Origin: Paraspadella gotoi
Taxonomy: Eukaryota > Chaetognatha
Direction: 5' to 3'
Assembly: GCA_051294375.1 (NCBI GenBank)
Contig: CM119267.1
Span: forward strand, 12,719,081 to 12,783,080
Length of the DNA stretch: 64,000 nt
In this document: in pieces, positions 24,336 through 34,870 of the stretch
Layout: every line of letters starts with the position of its first letter
How positions within the stretch are numbered: the first letter of the stretch is position 1
Notes under the pieces: generated by a model
Database searches by the model: none
Told to the model about the DNA's origin: nothing
Seen by the model: only the letters and a program-made list of their open reading frames with translations
Program-made: the position numbers and the translations under genes

Positions 24336-25005
24336 GTGGATAAGGTGCAACGTGGGCTGAAGATGACTGTCCGTAACTTCTACTCTAGCAACCATGGAAC
24401 GGGTCCCTGGGCTTGGAACCAGACTTGAGGGTTTGCCATGCCCCCAAGGCGGCTTACGGCCATCCTCACGCTTCCCGCAGGGTAGGTACCGGGTTGGGAT
24501 TGAACCCGGTACCTAGTGGTCATCAGCTGATGGCTTTACTCAATGAGCCACAGGGTCACAACTGAAAGCTTCATGCTTCTAGGCGGGGTGAACCTAGGCA
24601 ATGCCCGACTACATGCCCCCCAGATTATAACCCACCCTGCACTGCTTCCAGTGGAGGAAGGGGAGCAATCTTCAGCTAGACCAAGGGCTTGGAATTAGAA
24701 GGTTGGAATACACTCGACAGCATGGGCTCACCAGTGTAGATAAGGCGCTACGTGGGCTGAAGATGACTGTCCGTAACTTCTATAACCCCCTCTAGCAGCC
24801 ATGGAACGGGTCCCTGGGCTTGGAACCAGGCTTGAGGGTTTGCAATGCCCCCAAGGTCCTCACGCTTTCCGCAGGGTAGGTACAGGGTTGGGATTGAACC
24901 CGGTAACTAGTGGTCATGATGGCTTTACTCAATGAGCCACTGGGTCACAACTGAAAGCGTCATGCTTCTAGGCGGGGTGAACCTAGGCAATGCCCGACTA
25001 CATAC
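24336..25005 (-). mobile_element. Tandem tRNA-derived SINE inside the LINE
   Basis: Two copies of a unit (about 24,336-24,612 and 24,733-25,005) with a ~120 bp linker. On the minus strand each contains GTGGCTCATTGAGTAAAGCC (A-box-like) and GGGTTCAATCCC (B box), so an RNA polymerase III promoter is likely. The LINE frame breaks off just before and resumes just after. Target duplications are unclear; only a short ACCTRT word occurs at both junctions. The same two-copy structure is at 35,482-36,180. Confidence 0.75.
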
Positions 25006-25534
25006 CTATCAGCGCAGGAGCGCCACAGGGTGGAGTGATAAGCCCGGATATCTTCAACTCATATACAGACGACATCTTTGATAGGGTTGAAGAAAAAACA
25101 AATCCATCTCAGTTTGCAGACTATCAGGCGGCTTGGGTAGTTGAGGATCACACACTTGTGGCGAAAGTACAAATATGCAAAGTCGTAAACCAACTGGAAG
25201 AGTGGTGTAAAAATGGAGACTCAAATTATCCCCAGCAAAATCATATGTAATCTGTTTAAGCAGGCTGCAACGCCATCTCGACGTAGATATAAACATCAGC
25301 CTACTTGGCAGTCAAGTGAAAGTTGTCAGAGAAGTTACCTTCCTTGGCTTACAACTCGACCAAAAACTCCTGTGGAAAGAAAATATAAACTGCGTAATTA
25401 GCAAGGCCAATCGGAGATTAGGCATTCTGAGAAGAATTCATAACCTAAATCCGAATTGTCGAACATTCTGGCTAACATTATGATACGGACTCTTTTCGAA
25501 TATGGAGCAATGTGTTTTCTCCCAATGTCCGAAG

Positions 25535-26144
25535 TAAGGCGTAGTAAAATTTATAAATTTAACTTTAATTAAAATTCTAAAAGTGAGGAACGAGCAACAT
25601 TATACTAATGAACATTTATGTAATAAAAAAATTTATAATAAATTTTATAATTTACGCAGTAGGCTATATTTATACTACTACTAAACTAATAAATGTTCAA
25701 ATTTCAAAACAGTTTTTTCTAAGATTTTTTGAAGATTTGGATTCGTAATAAAAAGTTGTTAAAAAGAAATATAACTCTTTTTAAAAAATTCCTTCATTAA
25801 GTGGGTCAAAAATTTAAAAAAGCTATATTTTAAGCTAAAAATTAACTTTTTATATATTAAATATAGTTTTTTAATTTTTAACTCACTTAATAAAATAATT
25901 TTTAAAAATGATTTATATTTTCTTTTATCAACTTTTGACGAGGAATTCACATCTGCAATCTGCAATAAGAAAAGCCTATTTTGAAAATTTTTAATATTAT
26001 AAGGATAGTACTATGTATAAATATAGCCTACTGCAAAAATTAAAAAATCATAAAATTAATTTTTTTACAAATTAATGTTCATTGATGGTATGTTGTTCAT
26101 AATTGACTTTTAGAATTTTCGTATGTAACTTTCACTACGCCTTA
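25535..26144. mobile_element. 610 bp foldback MITE with 8 bp target duplication
   Basis: The ends are perfect 11 bp inverted repeats TAAGGCGTAGT, and imperfect complementarity continues through almost the entire length (e.g. AAATTCTAAAAGT near both ends, GGCTATATTTATAC near 25,662 and 26,020), so the element is one large palindrome. GTCCGAAG flanks it on both sides (25,527-25,534 and 26,145-26,152). An 8 bp duplication fits hAT-type transposition, though the termini are not a textbook hAT sequence. No protein. It is inserted in the LINE pseudogene, so it is younger. Confidence 0.9.
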
Positions 26145-26625
26145 GTCCGAAGTAAACTAAGCCAAAACAAGAAAAATCCAAACACAATATCTCAGGCTCG
26201 CATACAACATACCAAAATACATAGCATCAGACAGGGTCCTGGACAGCACAGGTGAGAAATGCATTAAGTCACATCTATTGGCATTTGCTTTGAGACGTCT
26301 GCTCGACATGTACAAAAAGGTGTCAATTGTAAAGGAACTGATAAGGGAACATGAGAACAGTTTGAGAACGAATACGACTTACTTACAAGACAGTGCTAAG
26401 CTGTATAAACTGGATCCCTATCGAAGTTAAACCAAACTCCATACAGGAGCCAATCTCTTCAATGCCAATATTGATATCCGGCACCATCGAGCCGCGTGAC
26501 ACTTCAGTCTAAAGGGTGACACGCCATTCTAAAGACCAATCATCGAAGCATCTAAAAAAACTGGCGGCCAACCTCATCACCAATTCTCGGGGAGCAGAAA
26601 CTCGTTCTTGTAACTAATAAATTAA

Positions 26626-27104
26626 AATTGATTGACCGTTATATCTCGTATTTTCTTCTCCTTAGAATAATATTCTTGTTTCGTGTCCCAAGAACCTTTT
26701 AATAAGGTTATTGACCATAGTGTTCCGATAACCGATAAAAGTTAACGGTTATTAACGGTTAATTATAATTTTAACTTAACCGTTAATGACACAATGAAAA
26801 ATAACGTGGCGAAACGGTCTCGTGCTGATTTTGTCCCTGTAAAATTGTTTCTGAGCCAAATTAATTTTTGGTAATATGTGCNNNNNNNNNNATGATTTTG
26901 AAAAAAATTATTTTGAAACTTGAGAATTAGAGATCTCGAGTAAGGAAAAAAATTTGCAATTCTAAAAAAATCAGCCTTTAGCCTTTCGATTTTTTTAGAG
27001 GCTTATTTTTTTATTTTTTTGATATTTTGATTTTCTATGCAAAACCATTTGAAAATTTTTTAACTTTTTTGATTAGGCTTTTTTGGGGGAAATAAATAAA
27101 TAAA
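26626..27104. other. Unassigned AT-rich stretch with 10 N gap
   Basis: Contains GTTAACGGTTATTAACGG words near 26,740, a block GACACAATGAAAAATAACG (26,790) that recurs at 31,852, and an N gap at 26,882-26,891. No gene. Confidence 0.45.
26882..26891. other. 10 N assembly gap
   Basis: In AT-rich DNA. The size class differs from the 25 N gaps, so it was probably introduced at a different assembly step. Confidence 0.99.
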
Positions 27105-28129
27105 TTATTATACGATGGGTACATCTGAAAGTGATATGTCTCTTAATGACGAAAAAATTTTCTTCAAGTTATATTTTGAAATTTAAGTATTGTACCAATT
27201 GAAATAAGTGAGATACTCCCGCTTTGCCGAAATTTTTATTTAACAAAGATTTTTACTGCGTAGTTTAAAAAAAGTTATTTTTTTAAATAACTTTTGAAAG
27301 AAAAGAGGTAGCAAATTAAAGCCCTAATCATGGGACACCTTTCTAAAAGAGTTTTATTAAATTAAATCCATAAATCTTTACAGATTGTTACTTTAAAAAT
27401 TTCAATAAAGGCATATGAAATTTTTTATTTTTCTTTTGTAATTTGAAAAAGGAAAGACTGAATTACATTTTGATTATTATTAAATTTTTTTATTCCATAA
27501 AATTGTTTATATTTTTAGTTAAAGTAAAAAACAAGCAAAAATTTATGTTGTAGCTTGATAAAATGTCTTTTTAAATATCAAAAATTATAAATACAAAAAT
27601 GTTTTCAGCTTGATATAAACAGTAAGGCGGGCCAAAATTGAACACTTTTTATAACTTCTAATTCTCTCAAAAAAATTTCTTTTTTCCCTCTAATACTAAA
27701 TCGATTTTTAATGCAACTTGTTGAATTAGTTCATTGGGTTGTTGCACTGAAGCTTTTAAATATTTATTAATATATAACAAATGACAAAAAAATTTAAAAA
27801 AAAAAAATATTTTTTAAGAACGGATTCCTATAGAGCTTAAAAAGTTAAATGAAAGTTAGTACTACAATCTTTTAAAATTTTGACAAGAAATTGGTTAACT
27901 GAAAAAACGTTAAAAAATCATCATCATCATCATTGATTGAATTAAAATTTTTATCAAACAAAAAATTTTAACAATTTGTATTAATAAACTTTATCTAACT
28001 TTTAAAGCTCTATCAGAATCTATTATGTGACATAATGTGGTATTCCTTTTGTTTCATTGTGTTTTGGTGTTTTAGTGAAAACAAAGTTTAGAGTTTGTAC
28101 TACAACGATTTTTTATTTAATATAAACAG

Positions 28130-28370
28130 ACATGTTTCGACACTTGTTCGAGCCTTAATCAGTGTTTGACAGACTATCAAAAACTTTTGCAAAAGTAAAT
28201 GTGTGTGAGAGAGAGAGAGACAGAGCTAAAGTTTCTAACAAAGTGGTGAGACAGAATAGTGTTCAGAGGTGAGGATAGGTGAAGGCAAGGACAGATAGAG
28301 TGAGTTTTGAAAAGAAAGTGAAATGGTTAAACAGAGAGAGAGTGAGAGAGAGAGAGAGAGAGAGAGGTAA
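28130..28370 (-). repeat. Hammerhead-like repeat with GA tracts
   Basis: The motif is at 28,130-28,162 on the minus strand (CTGATTAA, a weak GGC...GTC stem, GAAACATGT). It is followed on the plus strand by GA tracts and a GGTGAAGGCAAGGACAGATAG-like spacer that aligns with 37,350-37,560. Mutated boxes suggest an inactive copy. Confidence 0.45.
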
Positions 28371-28561
28371 TATGATAACAATTAGCTAAATAATAAATTA
28401 AATTAAATATAGAATTTGAAATGTCAAATGAGAAAAATTTACATTTGTTAGGGATAATTAAGTTAAAGAAGAAAGGATGAAATATAAAAGATAAGATAGA
28501 GCTCAAAATGAGCTGGCCCCCCTTGGTTGTAGCAAAGGAGAGACATGGACGATGTGGTCAG

Positions 28562-28671
28562 TAAGGCGTAGTGAAAGTTACATACGAAAATTCTAAAAGT
28601 CAATTATGAACATCATACCATCAGTGAATATTAATTGGTAAAAAAAAATTAATTTCGTTTTTTAATTTTTG
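28562..28671 (-). mobile_element. Foldback MITE fragment ending at an N gap
   Basis: Starts TAAGGCGTAGTGAAAG and for ~105 bp is the reverse complement of the right arm of the element at 25,535-26,144. It stops at the 10 N gap (28,672-28,681). A long palindrome is a plausible reason for the assembly break. Confidence 0.8.
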
Positions 28672-28681
28672 NNNNNNNNNN
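28672..28681. other. 10 N assembly gap
   Basis: Cuts the foldback MITE fragment; the other arm is not assembled. Confidence 0.99.
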
Positions 28682-29300
28682 TATTTTTAAATATCAATAA
28701 TGATAATTACAAACATTTTTTCAGCTTGATATAAACAGTCTGGACATCTACCTTCTTGTCTGTGTTTTCACAAATCGTCATTTTTCATTATCTTTAACTG
28801 CAAACTAAAAGCTTGACACACTGCTTGTTTATCATAATAAAATTTTAAAAATTTATATAGCTGGCAACATATTTGACAAAGCAAGACATCATTGTGTTAA
28901 ATTGTATTGATAATTTTCTTTTAAATATAGCAAGGAATTAAGATCTATTATTTATCATCCATTTTAATTAAGAAATTGGAAAGGGTTTATTGACTGACTT
29001 AATGATCGAATTTTTTAGATTTCTTTACTGCCCCCATTTCACAAGATATAAAAGGTCATGGTTATCATGTCAATAAGTCCAGATTATCTGTACCCTTTCT
29101 GCAAACTGTATTCCGAATTTTCTTTTTTTCCCTTTCAAATGTATTAAATAAAAAAAAATATTTGAGAGAACAATCGGCGTGGAGGATGCCATTGGTAAGC
29201 CTTAGTTACTCCACTTCCCGATCGAATTTTTAAATGAGGTTTTTTTCCCATATATTTGAGACATAACACTAACTATTGGTACTATTATTTTTTTTCTATT

Positions 29301-29700
29301 ACAATTATATGAATAAATATGAATAAGTAACTTTTTTTTAAAATTTATCATCTTTAATCCTATATTCAGTCATATCTAAAAAACATGTTGGAGGAGATTT
29401 TATGTAGATCGCCAGCGGGCGAAGGTGGCTCACGTCGAGGGGGAGCTGGAACGCATCTGCCCACCAATCAGGGCTCCGAGCGGACGGCGCTGTCGACAGA
29501 TGCTAGAGTTTTACTGTATGGATCTGAGAGAGATACAGTGTAGCACAATATGAACGAGGGAGACGTGGACCAAGAACCATATATTCTGACACATATCATT
29601 TATTAATATAGCACGATACTCTTTTCACTAAAAGGAAACAGATCAATAAATGATAAGTAATGACAATCAATAATGATTATTTATAACTGAAATGAGTTTA
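29301..29700. other. Unassigned, with GC-rich insert-like segment
   Basis: 29,385-29,580 is noticeably GC-richer than its flanks and begins TGTTGGAGGAGA, like some Copia-type LTRs. No matching terminal CA with a target duplication could be found, so the class is left open. Confidence 0.3.
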
Positions 29701-29759
29701 GTATTTTTTCCCGTCCTCTCTTATTCACCTCTCCCTTTCTCACCATATTTCCCCCCTCT

Positions 29760-30270
29760 CTCTCTTCTCCATTTTTTCAATGTTTTTTTCCTTTTTTATT
29801 ATCAACCCCAATCTTTTTTCTATCCTAATCTCTCTTATTATTTCTTCCCCTAACTTTATACCCTTCTGTTCCTTTCTTTTTCTTTCTCTCTTTTCCCCTC
29901 CTTCTTTCCCCCTTTCTTTTCTCTCCTTTTTTTCTGCCCTTCCAGTATTTTTTTTCTCCCAAAATTTTTCCGTTTTTCCTTTCAACTAATTTTATGAATT
30001 TACATCTTAGAGAAAAAGTTTGAATTAATTGGCAATAACGATTTATTTTCAAGATGAAAACGTACATGTTTCGGATTTTGTACAAGCCTTCTTCAGCGTC
30101 AATTTAGTTTGTGAAAATATTAGACAGATTTTGTGTAGAAGAAGGGGAGAGAGAGAAAGAGAGAGAGAGAGAGGGCAAAGTTTTCTGTTTCTCTGTTTCT
30201 CTCTCCCCATCTTCTACACAAAATCTGTCTAATAATTTCACAAACTAAATTGACGCTCAAGAAGGAATCT
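29760..30270. repeat. Dispersed repeat with inverted hammerhead-like ends
   Basis: A pyrimidine-rich half (29,800-29,990) is followed by a block containing the hammerhead-like motif (30,064-30,096, minus strand), GA tracts, and an inverted return of TTCTACACAAAATCTG (30,211). The whole unit aligns with 47,154-47,660 and, inverted, with 45,610-46,000. Its left part contains CAACCCCAATCTTTTTTC, the unoccupied version of the site where helentron-like copy G sits. Confidence 0.7.
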
Positions 30271-30504
30271 TTAAAAAGATCAATGATGATTTACTTTTTA
30301 ATAAAACAAAAGAAAAATTATTAATCAATAAACCATTCAATTAATAAACTAATATTCATATTTTATATTTATAATTATGGTCACGGTTTATGAAAGACTA
30401 ACAACTAAAAAAATAATGAGGAAGAGAAATAGAGAAAGAAAAAGAGAAAGCGAAAGAGAGAGAGAGAGAGAAAGAGAGAACGTGAAAACATTAATATAAA
30501 AAAA

Positions 30505-31240
30505 TCTTAAAAGAATAGGATCGAGCCTACCTTCAATGATAACCAAATATTGATGCAATGATAACCAAAGGATTGATGCGATGATAACCAAATGATTGAT
30601 GCGATGATTACCAAATATTGATGCAATGATAACCAATAATTGATGCGATGATAACCAAATGATCGATGTGATGATAACCAAATGATTGATGTGATAATAA
30701 CCAAATGGTTGATGCGATGATAGTCATTCATTGATGTGATGATAATCATTCATTGATACGATGATAGTCATTCATTGATGCGATGATAGTCATTCATTGA
30801 CGCAATGAATTATTCATCATAAATAAAACAAACAAATGCGTGTATGAGTGAAAGAGTGAGAGAAAGAGAGAGAGAAAGAAAGAGAGAAAGAAAGAAAGAG
30901 AATAAATCCTCGAAAATCTCGGATGTAAATTTGGGATTTTGCATTGAGAAAAAATGGCGATAATAAAAGTTTTTAAAAGGAAAAAAAATAATCAATTTTT
31001 TTCAAAAAACGATCACGCAAGAGATCGTACAGAGAGAGAGAAAGACAGAGAGAGACAGACAGAGAGAGAGAGATAGAGAGATAGAAAGCTGGACAGCCGC
31101 TGGAAGACAGCTGAACAATCACTGCAGAGCCTGAACTCGTTTTTAAAGGGTTCAGAAAAGGCAGCAACTGATAAAAATAAGAAAAAAAATCTATATATAA
31201 TTTAATGAAATAAAAGAAGATTTTATTTTTATTTGTATTA
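30505..31240. repeat. ~740 bp dispersed repeat, copy 1
   Basis: Consists of an AATCTTAAAAGAATAGGATC head, the 21 bp minisatellite, then a conserved non-repetitive part (CAAATGCGTGTATGAGTG..., CGATCACGCAAGAGATCGT, CACTGCAGAGCCTGAACTCG, ACTGATAAAAATAAG). It is aligned end to end with 33,757-34,500. The palindromic word GATCACGCAAGAGATC is conserved in both. Unknown class. Confidence 0.7.
30525..30810. repeat. ~21 bp minisatellite, GATGATAACCAAATGATTGAT type
   Basis: About thirteen degenerate units; the last four have ATAGTCATTCATT in place of ATAACCAAATG. Frames reading Ile-Ile-Trp-Leu-Ser-Ser-His repeats on the minus strand are artefacts. Confidence 0.85.
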
Positions 31241-31349
31241 AAATTAAGATATAGCTCCTCATTAAAAAGGTCTTTTGATTTCACATGTTTTTTATTGATT
31301 CAAAGATTTGTTTATGAATTTCATCTTCAATATTAGTGTTTTTGTTGCT

Positions 31350-31490
31350 GTTGTGTTCGGATGTCGGGCTCAACAATGAAGAGACAGTAATGAGTGTTAT
31401 GTGTAAGTGACAGAACCGTTCAATATAAGCAGTCCCTGAGCTTTGGAACAGGATGTAACACCGTGTTATAGGCGGGTTAAGCAGTTAAAA
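31350..31490 (-). repeat. Truncated copy of the 17 kb SINE-like unit
   Basis: Matches 16,978-17,110 (GTTCGG, TGAAGAGACAGT, CAGAACC, TTCAATATAAGCAGTCCCTG, GTAACACC, GGCGGGTTAAGC), then ends abruptly. Confidence 0.7.
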
Positions 31491-31724
31491 TGCAACGAAA
31501 CGAAAGAAAAATCAATACAATGACTATAATATAAATAAAATAAAAACAGGGCCGGTTAATTTTTATACTACAGTAGTCATAAGTATATCAATCTCTTCAG
31601 ATTTGCAAGGGCTTTCAGAAAATAATTATATTAATATTATCTTATTCAATTTTTTTCGAGAAAACTTACTAAAAGTAAGAGTAAGAGTTTAAAAATCAGA
31701 AACAATTTTCAAATATATATACAG

Positions 31725-32460
31725 TGGAGGACGGAATTTTTAGTGAAAAGAATTCGAAACCAAAGAAAATGAACGAGAGTTTATTTCAGTATAACATCAA
31801 AGGGAAATGCGTGCGAGAATAAAATAACAATGACTTTTATATGAACTACGACACAATGAAAAATAACGTGGCGATACGGTCTCGTGCTGATTTTGTTACC
31901 ACGCCCAGGAGAGGCAGGCAGGCAGTCGGATAAGCTCCCTCTTACAAAGGGCGGGGCAGCTAGATACCTTATAAAGTCAGTTTAGTCAGTATCTTCCCTC
32001 TTGACTCTTCTACCCCCTCTCCCGATAGGTTTAGGGGTATATAGGGGTATAAAATCCTTTCTTCATTCTTCCCTTTCTTCCCTTCCTCCTTCCTCGCAGG
32101 AACGAAAGGAAAAAGGACCTCATCGACGATGGGGATCCGAAAGATGGTAGGCAGAGTGAATGGAGACCACTCAACCAACGACTCCTGAGGAATGTGAAAG
32201 GGAATGGAATTTTAGGCCGATAAATATTATTGACATTTTTGTAATTTACAAAAAAAAACAAAATAATATTTCTTAAAATGATACTATAAATTACTCAGGG
32301 TTAAAAAAACAAATTATTCAACCAATATGACACTATAAAATTTCACAAGGATAGGCATTAATTGTATCGGACAATGAAATCGCGAATATATAAAAGGGAA
32401 TCAATTTCAAGTTTCATTTCACACAATTTTTACAAAAAAATCTTACTCTCATTTCGACAT
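31725..32460. repeat. Dispersed repeat with TATA-like words, copy 1
   Basis: 31,728-31,850 and 32,200-32,440 align with 48,277-48,405 and 48,430-48,700 (shared CAGTGGAGG, TTTTTAGTGAAAAGAATTCG, GGAATTTTAGGCCGA, ATATAAAAGGGAAT). Between them this copy has ~350 bp absent from the other, including GGCGGGGCAGC and two TATA-like words (TATATAGGGGTATAAAAT at 32,038). LTR-like promoter content is possible, but no TG...CA boundary with duplication was found. Confidence 0.5.
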
Positions 32461-32466
32461 TTCTAA

Positions 32467-33751
32467 AACAAGTTTGAGCAAACAATGTCGGATCTGCCCA
32501 CGATCATTATCGGTAAGTAATTAATTAATAATTAATTAATAATTAATTCAAGTTAATTAATTATTTAATTAATTAATAATTAATTTATTCAAGTTAATTA
32601 TTTAATTAATTAGGCAATTAATTAATTAATTTGATCAAAAATGTTTGTTTTGATTGATTAATTGACTGATTAATTAATTATTGTAGAGATATGTCCCCCT
32701 TTTTCCCCCATTTATTTGTTTGCCTTTTGTTATTACCGTTTCTGCCGATAGATGCCTCTTTTCTTTTCTTTAGGAGATTACACTCCTCTTTTCTTTTCTT
32801 ACCAGATATACTAGGCCCATGTAGATTCTTAGGACTTTTCTGCCCGTCATCAAACTGCCTTTTATGAGGCTCAGGACCCTTCACGTCATGTCACGTCACC
32901 CTTTTGATACCGTTTCCAGACAGAGTCATTGTGGCCATAGACCACGCTTGGGACTTGTGGATGCGCTCGTGGTCGGACTTTCACTCCGTCATAGACTCAT
33001 GGACGGACTTGTGGTCCCCACCATTCGACCACACTCGGGTGACGACAGCCTCGCCGATTACTCCCTCATCACGGTGAGCCGACGTTTCCAGCGCACACGC
33101 AACGGCGCCAGACGTGGCCACGCCCACTTCCGGAGGCGTCAGCGAGGGACGTGGAGGACGACGGTCCTCAGTAGCGGCGCGACGGGGGCGAAGCAGAGGC
33201 GGCTACACGAGCACACAGCAAGTGTTCGTACAATTATTGATTAATTAATTGACTAATTGATTAATTAACTGATTTGTTTTTTCCATTTAAACTCATTTCC
33301 ACTCTAAAAATTCCATCGAAACTTGATTTCCAGTAATTTTAATCACACACTTTTCTACGGGCCATAAATACTAAATATTTCAAGTCATCGCCCCATCCAC
33401 TCATGAGTAATTGTGTTCAAATAGTAAAATATATTTTTTGTTTTTTTCCATTTAAACTCATTTCCACTCGGACGATTCCATCGAAACTTTATATACAGCT
33501 CAATCACCCACCTCCCTACCCACACACAAAATTTCATTCCAATCCATTCTCCGAATCACTGCAGTAATTGGTGTTTTTTGTTAAGGTGGGACGGATGGAC
33601 GGACGGACGGACGGGCAGACGGACGGACAGATGGATGGACGGACATCGTTTTTTTTGCATAATTTATCATAATTCAATGTTCTGACATGATATAATTGTA
33701 TGCCTGACAATATTGAGGGGGCGGACCGACGGACCGACAAAGTGAATTATA
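32467..33751 (+). mobile_element. Helentron-like element, copy D, 3' hairpin lost
   Basis: Starts AACAAGTTTGAGC with TGTCGGATCTGCCC, and continues through TTAATTAATAATT repeats, a solo LTR (32,682-33,232), core repeats with CCATCGAAACTT, a GACG run (33,595-33,650), and the conserved GGCGGACCGACGGACCGAC block. The terminal palindrome is absent: at ~33,752 the sequence changes to the minisatellite repeat. Confidence 0.75.
32682..33232. mobile_element. Solo LTR, 551 bp, with 5 bp target duplication
   Basis: The insert begins TGTAGAGATATG and ends GTTCGTACA. ATTAT flanks both sides (32,677-32,681 and 33,233-33,237). TG...CA termini with a 5 bp duplication and no internal coding region indicate a solo LTR left by recombination of an LTR retrotransposon. 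Its GC-rich second half, very different from the AT-rich host element, makes the insertion obvious and produces a chance 126-codon frame (32,864-33,244). Confidence 0.75.
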
Positions 33752-33756
33752 AAAAA

Positions 33757-34110
33757 ACAAAAAATCTTAAAAGAATAGGATCGAGCCTCCCTTCAATGAT
33801 AACCAAATATTGGTGCGATGATAAACAAAGGATTAATGGGATGATAACCAAATGATTGATGGGATGATAACCAAATGATTGATGCGATGATAACCAAATA
33901 TTGATGCGATGATAAACAATAATTGATGCGATGATAACCAAATGATTGATTTTATGATTACCAAATGATTGATGTGATAATAAGCAAATATTTCATGCTA
34001 TGATAGTCATTCATTGATGTGATGATAATCATTCATTGATATGATGATAGTCATTCATTGACGCAAAGAATCATTCATCATAAATAAAACAAGCAAGTGC
34101 GTGTATGAGT

Positions 34111-34142
<32 letters not shown>

Positions 34143-34500
34143 TTGAATGAGAGAGAGAAAGAACGTGAATAAATCTTCGAAAATCTTGGATGTAAATTTG
34201 GGATTCTGCATTGAGAAAAAATCGCGGAATAATAAAATAATAAAAGTTTTTAAAAGGAAAAAAATAATTAAATTTTTTTAAAAAAACGATCACGCAAGAG
34301 ATCGTACAGAGAGAGAAAGAGACAGAGAGAGACAGAGAGAGACAGAAAGAGAAAGAGAAAGACAGACAGAGAGAGAAAGAGAGAGATAGCTGGACAGCCA
34401 CTGAACAGTCACTGCAGAGCCTGAACTCGTTTTTAAAGGGTTCAGAAAAGGCAGCAACTGACAAAAATAAAAATAAAAATTTTTATATAATTTAAAGAAA
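33757..34500. repeat. ~740 bp dispersed repeat, copy 2
   Basis: Counterpart of 30,505-31,240: the head, minisatellite (33,795-34,075), GTGCGTGTATGAGTG, GATCACGCAAGAGATC (34,288) and CACTGCAGAGCCTGAACTCG (34,410) in the same order, with GA-tract length differences. Confidence 0.7.
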
Positions 34501-34870
34501 TAAAAGAAAAGAAAAAATGTTACAATTGCTTACAATTGAAAATTTTTACAATTTGGATATTATAATGAGTACTATAATCTCATTTGCATATTGCAGTAAA
34601 TCATAATGAAGTGGAAATTCAAACAAAAATACTTCAATCCAAATGTAATATGAAAATTTCAGAGTTATTTCAAGATGAGAAGCCATATCTAAATTTTTAA
34701 CTTACTATGATCGCACACTTTTATAAAACTTTGTTGTAATTTATAATAATTTTTATTTAAAAAAAAGGTAAGTCCCAGCCAAAACTATAAAAGCGTAGTA
34801 GTTTTTATATAAAAATGCGTGACGTCGATGACGACGACGACTACGTTACAAAGAAGCTCACCCAAATCAA

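Larger units (their letters stand above)
24040..26625 (+). pseudogene. Decayed non-LTR retrotransposon (Jockey-like) reverse transcriptase
   Basis: Encodes pieces of a LINE reverse transcriptase that would copy its RNA into DNA at a chromosomal nick. Visible in order: a QSGYKKNQSPLDHL-like segment and motif A FLDVELAFDHLW (24,075-24,335); motif B APQGGVISPDIFN and a degenerate motif C, FADY where FADD is usual (25,005-25,160); a thumb segment with FLGLQLDQKLLWKENI (~25,290-25,480); and a C-terminal ALRRLLDMYKKV-like segment (26,160-26,420). Frames shift and stops occur, and the altered FADD predicts an inactive enzyme. The frame is interrupted by a tandem SINE (24,336-25,005) and a foldback MITE (25,535-26,144). 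Jockey-like is a judgement from motif wording; the clade would need a tree. Confidence 0.85.
27105..29300. repeat. Interrupted copy of the 19,850-20,980 repeat
   Basis: 27,105-27,640 matches ~19,855-20,390 (both contain GATGGGTACA and GAAAGTGATATGTCTCT). The similarity resumes at 28,682-29,300 with ~20,350-20,980 (ACAAGCAAGACAT-like words, GCTTGACAC). The intervening 27,640-28,680 holds AT-rich DNA, a hammerhead-like repeat, a MITE fragment and an N gap. The copies are well diverged, so this is an old dispersed repeat. Confidence 0.6.

Noticed and set aside
24336-25005. Perfect target duplication around the SINE in the LINE
   Set aside because: Only a six-base near-match (ACCTGT versus ACCTAT) could be seen, too weak to claim.
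29385-29610. Copia-type solo LTR
   Set aside because: The start TGTTGGAGG is suggestive, but no terminal CA followed by the expected 5 bp duplication was found.
32864-33244. 126-codon Arg/His-rich frame as a captured host gene
   Set aside because: It is confined to the solo LTR defined by TG...CA ends and the ATTAT duplication.
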